Assembly: GCA_002479245.1 (NCBI GenBank)
Contig: DLMG01000176.1
Coordinates: forward strand, 1 to 6,083
Direction of reading: 5' to 3'
DNA length: 6,083 nt
DNA from: Verrucomicrobia subdivision 3 bacterium UBA7542
Lineage (GTDB): Bacteria > Verrucomicrobiota > Verrucomicrobiia > Limisphaerales > UBA11358
Below the pieces are notes generated by a model, which made no database searches, was not told the DNA's origin, and was given only the letters and a program-made list of their open reading frames with translations. A program made the position numbers and the translations under genes. Positions within the stretch are counted from its first letter, which is position 1. Each line of letters starts with the position of its first letter. Below are positions 1 through 5,451 of the stretch, piece by piece.

Positions 1-36
1 GAGAAAAAAGCGCCGGATGAAAAGGCCGCCGCGTAG
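1..36 (+). CDS. C-terminal tail of a convergent plus-strand gene (partial)
   Basis: Frame 1 reads EKKAPDEKAAA followed by a TAG stop at 34-36. A Lys/Glu/Ala-rich charged tail is a common way for bacterial proteins to end. The stop lies two bases before the stop of the minus-strand gene that ends at 39, which is the tight tail-to-tail arrangement expected of convergent genes. Only eleven residues are visible, so the product cannot be named. The alternative is that these bases are simply non-coding sequence downstream of the minus-strand operon. Confidence 0.4.
   Translation, partial: EKKAPDEKAAA
4..32 (-). terminator. possible intrinsic terminator for the minus-strand genes
   Basis: Read on the minus strand, GCGGCGG (32-26) can pair with CCGGCGC (16-10) around a 9-nt loop. 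The stem is 7 bp with one central G-G mismatch, and six T residues (9-4) follow at once. It lies just past the stop codon of the gene ending at 39, where a terminator would be expected. The mismatch makes the stem only moderately stable. It also overlaps the apparent end of the convergent plus-strand gene, so the call is tentative. Confidence 0.3.
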
Positions 37-38
37 CC

Positions 39-740
39 TCAGTTGAATTCCATCCGGTTGCGCGTGCTCTCGATTTCAAGCTGGCGGCGCAACATGTCGA
101 TTTTCAGTTTCAGGAGTTCGCGATTTTCCTCGTTTCTGGCAGCGAGTTCTTTTTCGAGTTCCTGGATTCGCATTTCGTAAGAGCGCAACCGTTCTTGTAT
201 TGGCACCCGCATTTCGTCCAGGTGGTGCGTCAATTGGGCGATTTCCGCGGCGGCGATTTGCTGCGCCTGAAGCAATTCTCTTCGCTGGACGGCCAGCTCC
301 TGAACCAGCGCTTCCTTGAGCACCTGTGCGAGATGTGGCGCGAGGCTGGCACCGACAGCGGCCTGGACCTGCTCCGCGCGCAGTTCCGCCAGGAGCGCAC
401 GTTGCCGCCAGACGTCGTCTGGAACTGGCAGTTCGCTTCCAGCGGTTCCGGCGGATTCGATCCGCCGTGAGCCGTGCCATCCGGCCAGGAGGTGATGCCA
501 CCATTTCCAGTTGCCCTTTTTGCCCTCCCTTGCCGCCGGATTATTGAGGGCGGGCACGGGTTGAGGCGCAGGAGGCACGGGCTGTGCGCCGAGGGTGCGT
601 GCGATGGCTTCATTGGCAACCGCGGTGCCGTCCATGCCGCAAACGGGACATTGAACGGGTGCCGGCATTCGGCCGTTCAACGGATACACGTCGAAGGCGT
701 ACTTCTGACCGCAACCGCAAATTATTTTGATGGCTACCAT
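39..740 (-). CDS. zinc-ribbon and coiled-coil protein of unknown function
   Basis: A 233-residue protein with three visible parts. Residues 1-40 hold a compact zinc-ribbon-like knuckle: C8-x-C10 (ICGCGQKY), then C31-x-x-C34 (CPVCG), well placed to bind one Zn ion. Residues 50-105 are a low-complexity linker rich in Pro and Ala (QPVPPAPQPVPA), followed by a basic, Trp-rich patch at 73-92 (WKWWHHLLAGW). Residues 108-229 are rich in Glu, Gln, Leu, Arg and Ala with heptad-like spacing, predicting a long coiled coil. There is no signal peptide or membrane helix, so it is probably cytoplasmic. The ATG at 740 is chosen because the zinc ribbon starts immediately after it; a weak GGCAGG lies about 8 bases upstream. 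It follows the secreted-protein gene after 76 nt and may be in the same transcript. I do not recognise a named family. An oligomeric scaffold or a nucleic-acid or protein-binding adaptor is conceivable but unsupported. Confidence 0.8.
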   Translation of the reverse strand: MVAIKIICGCGQKYAFDVYPLNGRMPAPVQCPVCGMDGTAVANEAIARTLGAQPVPPAPQPVPALNNPAAREGKKGNWKWWHHLLAGWHGSRRIESAGTAGSELPVPDDVWRQRALLAELRAEQVQAAVGASLAPHLAQVLKEALVQELAVQRRELLQAQQIAAAEIAQLTHHLDEMRVPIQERLRSYEMRIQELEKELAARNEENRELLKLKIDMLRRQLEIESTRNRMEFN

Positions 741-816
741 GGGAATGCCTGCCGGGTTGCCGCCGCTGCGCCGGGCTGGGCGAAGTCAAACATCAGGACC
801 AGAGGTTGTGCGGCGT

Positions 817-1278
817 TCACCATAAAAATGATTTTTGCTCGCTGAGCAACTGGTCATCCGACCACAGCGTGGCGCGCCACGCGACGAGTTCGCCGGAATT
901 TTTATAGTCCGCGCCACCCAAAGTCAACGAAGTCCAGCGGCGGAAAAATCCGGGCGTGACGGATTGTTCCAGCGTGGTTTGGCGCGGCAAACCGCCTGTG
1001 CCAACACCCCGGAGTTCAACGCGCAATTTCAACTTTGCGCCTTTGGCATTCGACGCCTTCCACAAAACGTCGAAGCGAATGGCGGAAATTTCGTTGGTGT
1101 GCTGGCGCAGATAAACCTGGTAGGCGTCGCGGTCGTAAAGACTCGGCGAAACCGCGTCGCGGCCCTTGAGGTCGAGGAGCAGCGGCAGGACTTTGACGAC
1201 CCGGCCGCCGGCGGCGTCGGACGCGAACGTTGCCGAAAGCGAACCGAGCAAAAGCAAAATCACCAAAAGCCGGCGCAT
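817..1278 (-). CDS. small secreted protein of unknown function
   Basis: A 153-residue protein starting MRRLLVILLLLGSLSATFAS. The Arg-Arg n-region, Leu-rich core and small residues near 18-20 (TFA, then SDA) form a good Sec signal peptide, with cleavage probably near residue 19. No lipobox cysteine is seen, and the mature part has no Cys at all. The mature ~134 residues have alternating hydrophobic and polar stretches suggestive of beta structure (for example LKLRVELRGV at 82-91 and ELVAWRATLW at 130-139) and end in SFLW. It is therefore probably periplasmic or exported. No clear Shine-Dalgarno precedes the ATG at 1278, but the signal peptide begins right there. It lies 103 nt downstream of gspK in the same orientation, which allows co-transcription with the secretion operon but does not prove a role in it. 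I do not recognise a named family. Confidence 0.8.
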   Translation of the reverse strand: MRRLLVILLLLGSLSATFASDAAGGRVVKVLPLLLDLKGRDAVSPSLYDRDAYQVYLRQHTNEISAIRFDVLWKASNAKGAKLKLRVELRGVGTGGLPRQTTLEQSVTPGFFRRWTSLTLGGADYKNSGELVAWRATLWSDDQLLSEQKSFLW

Positions 1279-1354
1279 GGCGAAACAATAACGGGCGGCT
1301 CTGCAAATTCAACACTGATTTGTGGCGGCGCTCTGGGGACGACGGCCGGTTCGG

Positions 1355-1373
1355 CGACGGCCATAGACCGCCG
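1355..1373 (-). repeat. GC-rich intergenic hairpin downstream of gspK
   Basis: The 103-nt gap 1279-1381 separates gspK from the next gene. On the minus strand CGGCGGTC (1373-1366) pairs with GGCCGTCG (1362-1355) across a TAT loop, giving eight pairs of which two are G-U. The arm motif occurs again nearby: CGACGGCC on the plus strand is at both 1355-1362 and 1340-1347. No T-run follows, so it is not a standard intrinsic terminator. It could protect the 3' end of the upstream message or be one copy of a dispersed intergenic repeat. No convincing promoter was found in the rest of the gap. Confidence 0.35.
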
Positions 1374-1381
1374 TTACAAAA

Positions 1382-2437
1382 TCACTTCCAGTAAAAGCTC
1401 AAGACTTGAATGTCCGTTCCCGAAGTGCGGGCGAGGATGGCGACGTATTCGCGTTTGTAGTCGCCGATTTGCGCGGTGACGTGAACTTCAAATGTGAAAC
1501 TGCGTGTGTCGCAAGCCGACGCATCCTTAATTCCAAAGCCCCCCAATTGTCCGGGGTTGCTGAAGGGAATGTCGTCCTCCGTGCCATCCACGCCATCGGG
1601 ACCGGCGCGTTGTTTGACAATGGCGTCGGCCATGGCGGCATCCACGCCGGGAATCATTTGCAGGACGTTCACGTCGGCGGTGTTGACGTTGATTTTCCCG
1701 GAAGAAAACGGCGTAAAAATCTCCACCAGCCCGAACGGATAATCGGGCGTTTGACCGGGCGCGGTGCCCAGACCGAGTTTATGTTGAAAGACCGAGGGCG
1801 TGTGATTCGTCGCGTTGCTGCCCCAATATATTTCCGGCGTGACGCCTTTGACGAGCAGCAATTCGGACAGGTCGTCAATCGGCGCGTTTTTGGCGTAGTA
1901 AGGCACGGCGAGACCTTGATAGTAATCGCTCTCCGCGCCGGCGACCCGTGGCGGGCCGGCCGGACTAATCCAGTCCAAAATCGAGTCGGAAACCACGGAA
2001 ATGTCGTTCGCGTCCACGCCCATGAGCGTGAGCGCCTGCAGAATCATCTGGCTGTTGGCGGTGTTGATGTTCACCTTGCGTTCAAGGTCAATGATTTTGA
2101 TCGAAACCGTTCCGTCGCCGACCGGATAATTGTCGAGCGAAAGGGACGACAACACGCTGTTGGATTCGGCCAGGCTGCCTGATCCCCCGGCCCATTTTTG
2201 GTTCAGCGAATCGAAGGGTTCACCCTGCGGATGTTGCATTAGGACATAACGTGCCAGTTCCACGCCCGAACGGCCAAGCCAAAGCAACTGTTGCTCCGAA
2301 TACGCGTTTTGTGCGAGCCGGGTCTCGACTTTCATGGAAAGCACGAACCCTGCCGCCAAAGCCGACAGCACGAAAATGGCGCACATCACCATGATGAGCG
2401 CAATGCCGTCGGAGTTGTGGCGGGGTGTCGCTTTCAT
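1382..2437 (-). CDS. gspK: type II secretion minor pseudopilin GspK
   Basis: 351 residues, the large tip pseudopilin of the type II secretion pseudopilus. The leader MKATPRHNSDG ends in Gly11, giving a prepilin-peptidase site before IALIMVM. Residue +5 is Met, not Glu, as expected for GspK, which lacks the Glu5 of the other pseudopilins. A hydrophobic helix runs from 12 to about 34. Two GspK-type helix-hairpin-helix segments follow: KVNINTANSQ (121-130) and KINVNTADVN (248-257, then MIPGVDAAMADAIV). Between them is the family signature DWISPAGPPR...GAESDYYQG (155-174), PYYAKNAP (179-186) and ELLLVKGV (192-199). An acidic stretch, GPDGVDGTEDD (279-289), could bind Ca. The start is the ATG at 2437, which overlaps the gspJ stop as TGATG; AAAGG lies about 10 bases upstream. 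A longer in-frame extension to 2611 would bury the leader inside gspJ and is rejected. Last gene of the tight F-H-I-J-K run. Confidence 0.92.
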   Translation of the reverse strand: MKATPRHNSDGIALIMVMCAIFVLSALAAGFVLSMKVETRLAQNAYSEQQLLWLGRSGVELARYVLMQHPQGEPFDSLNQKWAGGSGSLAESNSVLSSLSLDNYPVGDGTVSIKIIDLERKVNINTANSQMILQALTLMGVDANDISVVSDSILDWISPAGPPRVAGAESDYYQGLAVPYYAKNAPIDDLSELLLVKGVTPEIYWGSNATNHTPSVFQHKLGLGTAPGQTPDYPFGLVEIFTPFSSGKINVNTADVNVLQMIPGVDAAMADAIVKQRAGPDGVDGTEDDIPFSNPGQLGGFGIKDASACDTRSFTFEVHVTAQIGDYKREYVAILARTSGTDIQVLSFYWK

Positions 2438-3138
2438 CAAGGATGACCTTTGCCACCGCCCCTCGGCATTTGCACGACGGCCGGCATCGTGATAGACGGC
2501 AAAGCAACGAGGCGTGTGATGGCCAGGGTTGCCGCGCTGCCGGAATCGGCGTTGCCGCCGAGCAGGAGGCTGACCCGCACCATCGGCGGAATGGAGTTGG
2601 TGTTGACCCATTCATCGTCCCATTGCATCGTGTTCGTGTCCCAGCACTCAACGACGAAATCCTTCACGTTGCGCGCCAGCACGAGCGGGTAATGTTGTTC
2701 ATCCTCGTCCCCGTTCATGAGAATCGGATTTTGCCGCAAGACCAGGTCCTTTTCCGAGCCGATCGCATCCGGTCCGGGTTCGACCGTGAAAGTGAGGCGC
2801 CGCAAATTAAAGTTGCCAAACCGGCCGTTGCGCGGAAAAACATCCGGCACCCGCGCCGTGAAGCTCAGCATGGGCTGGTCGCCGTTTTGGACAAAGAAAT
2901 AGTAATATTGCATGGAGGCTTGAAATGACTGGATGCACGTAAGCGAGTCTTCAATCGTCCGCACGGCGATGCGCTCGCGCTGGGCTTGTGCGGCGGTCTC
3001 CAGTCCGGTCCTCGACGCGCGCAAAATGAGTATCCAGGTCGAGTAAATCGCCGCCACGATCATGCCGAAAATCGCGATGGCCATCATGATTTCAATCAAC
3101 GTGAAAGCGCGGCAACGGGATTGGTTTTTGAAATTCAT
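2437..3138 (-). CDS. gspJ: type II secretion minor pseudopilin GspJ
   Basis: 233 residues, matching the GspJ pseudopilin in order and N-terminus. The leader MNFKNQSRCRA is followed by FTLIEIMMAIAIFGMIV; cleavage is expected between Ala11 and Phe12, with the conserved Glu at mature +5 (residue 16). The hydrophobic helix spans about 12-38 and is followed by a helix with ETAAQAQRERIAVRTIEDSL (47-66), then a beta-rich globular part typical of GspJ. In the family, GspJ bridges GspI and GspK in the tip complex of the pseudopilus. The C-terminal stretch from about 215 is Pro/Gly-rich (MPRGGGKGHP) and probably disordered. Its ATG overlaps the gspI stop as ATGA, and its TGA overlaps the gspK ATG, so translation is coupled at both ends. 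It is named J rather than I or H from size, position and the RTIEDSL region; exchange with another minor pseudopilin is unlikely. Confidence 0.87.
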   Translation of the reverse strand: MNFKNQSRCRAFTLIEIMMAIAIFGMIVAAIYSTWILILRASRTGLETAAQAQRERIAVRTIEDSLTCIQSFQASMQYYYFFVQNGDQPMLSFTARVPDVFPRNGRFGNFNLRRLTFTVEPGPDAIGSEKDLVLRQNPILMNGDEDEQHYPLVLARNVKDFVVECWDTNTMQWDDEWVNTNSIPPMVRVSLLLGGNADSGSAATLAITRLVALPSITMPAVVQMPRGGGKGHP

Positions 3139-3575
3139 CTGGCGGTCGTTGCTCCATCAAGACTGCCCGCCGGGGATTGGGGGCGATAAAATAGTGTGCT
3201 CATTTTTGAGACGACCGGTTTTTCGGCATCCGGGCTTTGCACAATGAAATCCACCTGGAAGAGCTTGTTCGATTGCACCTCCGAAATGGCATACGTCCAT
3301 TTGTAGCCTTGATATTCCTTGCCGAGAAAGTCGCTGAGATCACCCGATTCCACGCCTTCGACCAGTTTGTTGGTCAGCGACAATTCGCCCGCCACCGCGC
3401 CTGCTTCCACCATCGGACGCTGCAGCCGGCGTGCGTATTCGAGCGAACTGGACACCAGCCCCAAAATCGCGAAGGCGGCCATGAAAAAAATGCCGATGGC
3501 GATCATCACCTCCAGCAACGAAAACGCCCGTTGTTCGCGCCCGCGCCGCCTGCCGATTTTCAATTCCGTTTTCAT
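3135..3575 (-). CDS. gspI: type II secretion minor pseudopilin GspI
   Basis: 146 residues. The leader is MKTELKIGRRRGREQRA, then FSLLEVMIAIGIFFMAAFAIL. The FSLLEVMIA form is characteristic of GspI, with the cleavage point between Ala17 and Phe18 and Glu at mature +5 (residue 22). The transmembrane helix ends near residue 42 and a small globular domain follows, with a Tyr/Lys-rich stretch, YQGYKWTYAISEV (90-102), and strand-like segments such as LFQVDFIVQ (107-115). GspI begins the I-J-K tip complex that initiates pseudopilus assembly. The start is the ATG at 3575, which overlaps the upstream gspH stop as ATGA. A 33-residue longer reading frame to 3674 exists, but it would place a non-leader sequence before the prepilin motif. 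Its own stop overlaps gspJ as ATGA. Confidence 0.9.
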   Translation of the reverse strand: MKTELKIGRRRGREQRAFSLLEVMIAIGIFFMAAFAILGLVSSSLEYARRLQRPMVEAGAVAGELSLTNKLVEGVESGDLSDFLGKEYQGYKWTYAISEVQSNKLFQVDFIVQSPDAEKPVVSKMSTLFYRPQSPAGSLDGATTAR

Positions 3576-4135
3576 CTTGTCACCGGCGAGACCGACGCCA
3601 GGGCGGTGGAAAATTCCAGTGTGATTTTTTCCCATTCGTCGCCGGAATGCAGCACCAGCGTCAGTTCGTCGCACGTGCCATTCGGGAAAAAGCGCACCCG
3701 CGCCACGTCCGATGCGCCAAAGTCGAGCAGGTTGATGTCGAGCATCGCAATGTCCACGCTGGCCGGCAGCATCACCGGCCCTTTTGTGTTTGACGGCGAA
3801 GGTATTGGTGGCGTTGTTCCGGAATTGTTCATGGGTGCTCCCGCTGGCGGCGTCTGTGATTCATCCAGCGGCGCGTCGGCAATTTCCAGCCGCTTTTCAG
3901 CCGGATGAAAAACAACTTCGGTGGTTCGTCCGCGAAGAATCGCCCGCGCCCGCGTGTCGCTGCACACGTCCATGACGTCGTTCACCGCCTTGCGCATCCC
4001 CTCCTTGCGGACGGTCTGGAGAATGGCGGGCACACCCATCGCCGCAATGAGGCCGATGATGGCCACGACGATCATGATTTCAATCAACGTGAACGCGCGC
4101 CGCGGGATTTTTTTTCTGGCGACCGCCGTTTTCAT
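3572..4135 (-). CDS. gspH: type II secretion pseudopilin, GspH type
   Basis: 187 residues from the ATG at 4135. The leader MKTAVARKKIPRRA precedes FTLIEIMIVVAIIGLIAAMG; cleavage is expected between Ala14 and Phe15, with Glu19 at mature +5. After the helix come ARAILRGRTTEVVFHPAEKRL (about 64-84) and a C-terminal strand pair, VRFFPNGTCDELTLVL...WEKITLEFSTA, which match the GspH domain layout of hydrophobic beta strands around a central loop. That loop (about 90-125) is rich in Pro, Ser, Thr and Asn and probably disordered. In the family GspH is a minor pseudopilin. Here it sits directly after gspF, the place where the major pseudopilin gspG usually occurs. The GspG signature is not apparent, so H is preferred, but a divergent G/H-type protein cannot be excluded. 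An alternative TTG start at 4147 overlaps the gspF stop but has no better ribosome-binding site. Confidence 0.78.
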   Translation of the reverse strand: MKTAVARKKIPRRAFTLIEIMIVVAIIGLIAAMGVPAILQTVRKEGMRKAVNDVMDVCSDTRARAILRGRTTEVVFHPAEKRLEIADAPLDESQTPPAGAPMNNSGTTPPIPSPSNTKGPVMLPASVDIAMLDINLLDFGASDVARVRFFPNGTCDELTLVLHSGDEWEKITLEFSTALASVSPVTR

Positions 4136-4143
4136 CGTGAGGC

Positions 4144-5415
4144 TCAAGAGTGAATTTGTGAAATCAGCCGGAACAGCGGCAGCAAAATGCTTATCAGCAG
4201 GAAGCCCACGATGAGCGCCATTACGATGATCAGGATTGGCTCGATGAGATTCGTCATCACGCGCAGGGCGATTTGCAGTTCATTTTCGTACGTGCCGGCG
4301 AGATTGTTCAGCGCCCCGGGCACGTCGCCCGTTTCCTCGCCGATGCGCACCAGGTCCACCATCAATTGGGGAAAAACTTTGCTTTGCTGCAGCGGTTGCG
4401 CGAGCGTCTTGCCGTCCGTCACCGCGTCGCGCGTTTTGGCAATGGCTTCCTTGACGATGCGGTTGGCGATGACCTGCTCGGTGATTTTCAACGCGGTGAG
4501 CACCGGCACGCCGTTTTGGAGCAGCGTCCCCAGCGTCCGCGCGAATTGCCCGAACAGATTTAATTTCATCACCTTGCCGAACACCGGCGCGTTCAATTTC
4601 CATTCATCCAGCGTCCGCGCGCCCTCCGCACTCGCTTGAAAGCGTTTGAATAAAATTATTGCCACGATGACGAGCAGGCCGAGCAGCCACCAAAAACGGC
4701 TGAGAAAATTGCTGAACCCCATCAGCAGGCGCGTTGGCAATGGCAGTTCGACGCCGAACCCGCTGAAAATAACCATGAACCGCGGCATCATGAAGAACAT
4801 GAAAAACGCGACGATGCCCGCGCCGACGCAACACACCATCGCCGGATAAATCAGCGCCGAGGTGAATTTCGACTGCACCTCGGCAAATTGCTGGTAGTGA
4901 TTCGCCAGGCGTCGCAACACCTCCACCAGCGAACCGCTCTGCTCGCCCGCGCGCACCATGTTGACATACAGGTCTGAAAACACCCGCGGCTGTTTCGCCA
5001 TCGCATCGGACAAACCCTTGCCCTCCGTCACCTCCTGCTTCAACTCGCGGCTTACGTCGGCGGAAATGCCCTTCGACTCCAGATGCGTCATGCTGTTCAA
5101 CGCCACCGTCAGCGGCATGCCGGATTGGATCAGGTTCGCCAGTTGTTGCGTGAACGTGGCCAGTTCCTGCAACTTCGGTTTGCGTTTTTGTCGAAGCTGC
5201 GCGCGCAGCGTCGGCGGCAGGAACGCCATCAAATCTACACTTTTTCCCGTGCGTTGAGTGCCGTTCACTGCGCCGGCCTTGGCCGTGTCCACCGCGACGG
5301 GGAAAAGTCCGAGGCGCTCGATTTGCGTGACCGCCGCCGAGCGGTCGGCCACGTCTAAAACGCCCTCCACCAATTCGCCACTGCGGCGGCGCGCCCTGTA
5401 GGAAAACTGCGGCAT
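4144..5415 (-). CDS. gspF: type II secretion inner-membrane platform protein GspF
   Basis: 423 residues, close to the usual ~400 of GspF/PilC. It is a polytopic inner-membrane protein on which the assembly ATPase GspE is thought to act to drive pseudopilus growth. The start MPQFSYRARRRSGELVEG is the standard GspF opening. Two T2SSF repeats are visible: about 84-207, with LANLIQSGMPL (92-102) and MVRAGEQSGSL (153-163), and about 287-410, with LGTLLQNGVPVLTAL (295-309) and LVRIGEETGDV (355-365). Membrane helices are near 187-210, 241-256 and 391-412, the last preceded by NLIEPI. AAAGGG lies three bases before the ATG at 5415, a short but plausible spacing. It begins the secretion block 36 nt after the larE stop, and gspH starts 8 nt after its own stop. 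PilC of type IV pili is the main alternative; the following H-I-J-K genes favour type II secretion. Confidence 0.94.
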   Translation of the reverse strand: MPQFSYRARRRSGELVEGVLDVADRSAAVTQIERLGLFPVAVDTAKAGAVNGTQRTGKSVDLMAFLPPTLRAQLRQKRKPKLQELATFTQQLANLIQSGMPLTVALNSMTHLESKGISADVSRELKQEVTEGKGLSDAMAKQPRVFSDLYVNMVRAGEQSGSLVEVLRRLANHYQQFAEVQSKFTSALIYPAMVCCVGAGIVAFFMFFMMPRFMVIFSGFGVELPLPTRLLMGFSNFLSRFWWLLGLLVIVAIILFKRFQASAEGARTLDEWKLNAPVFGKVMKLNLFGQFARTLGTLLQNGVPVLTALKITEQVIANRIVKEAIAKTRDAVTDGKTLAQPLQQSKVFPQLMVDLVRIGEETGDVPGALNNLAGTYENELQIALRVMTNLIEPILIIVMALIVGFLLISILLPLFRLISQIHS

Positions 5416-5451
5416 AGTCCCTTTATCTAAAACCGTTGCAGGCCAAAAGTT

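Noticed and set aside
835..1479. 214-codon open frame on the plus strand
   Set aside because: It runs antisense across the secreted-protein gene, the intergenic hairpin and the gspK end, and has no coherent domain.
1406..2182. 258-codon open frame on the plus strand
   Set aside because: It is antisense to gspK, whose domains are clear. Its translation shows no recognisable motif; open antisense frames are common in GC-rich coding DNA.
2438..2611. Upstream in-frame extension of gspK (58 extra codons)
   Set aside because: It lies entirely inside gspJ in another frame and would put non-leader sequence before the prepilin motif. The ATG at 2437 overlaps the gspJ stop and gives a short normal leader.
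3576..3674. Upstream in-frame extension of gspI (33 extra codons)
   Set aside because: It overlaps gspH coding sequence; the ATG at 3575 forms an ATGA junction and leaves a typical 17-residue basic leader.
3237..3908. 223-codon open frame on the plus strand
   Set aside because: It is antisense to gspI and gspH, is low-complexity in its second half and has no family resemblance.
3083..4093. Identical 23-nt stretch at 3083-3105 and 4071-4093
   Set aside because: Both encode the conserved FTLIEIM prepilin start of gspJ and gspH. It reflects shared protein ancestry and constraint, not a mobile repeat.
4136..4147. TTG start for gspH overlapping the gspF stop
   Set aside because: No ribosome-binding site favours it, and the ATG at 4135 gives a cleaner leader beginning MKT. 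It cannot be fully excluded.
5416..5451. Possible promoter in the larE-gspF gap
   Set aside because: Thirty-six bases with a TAGATA-like stretch directly over the ribosome-binding site; no -35 partner at good spacing, so no promoter is called.
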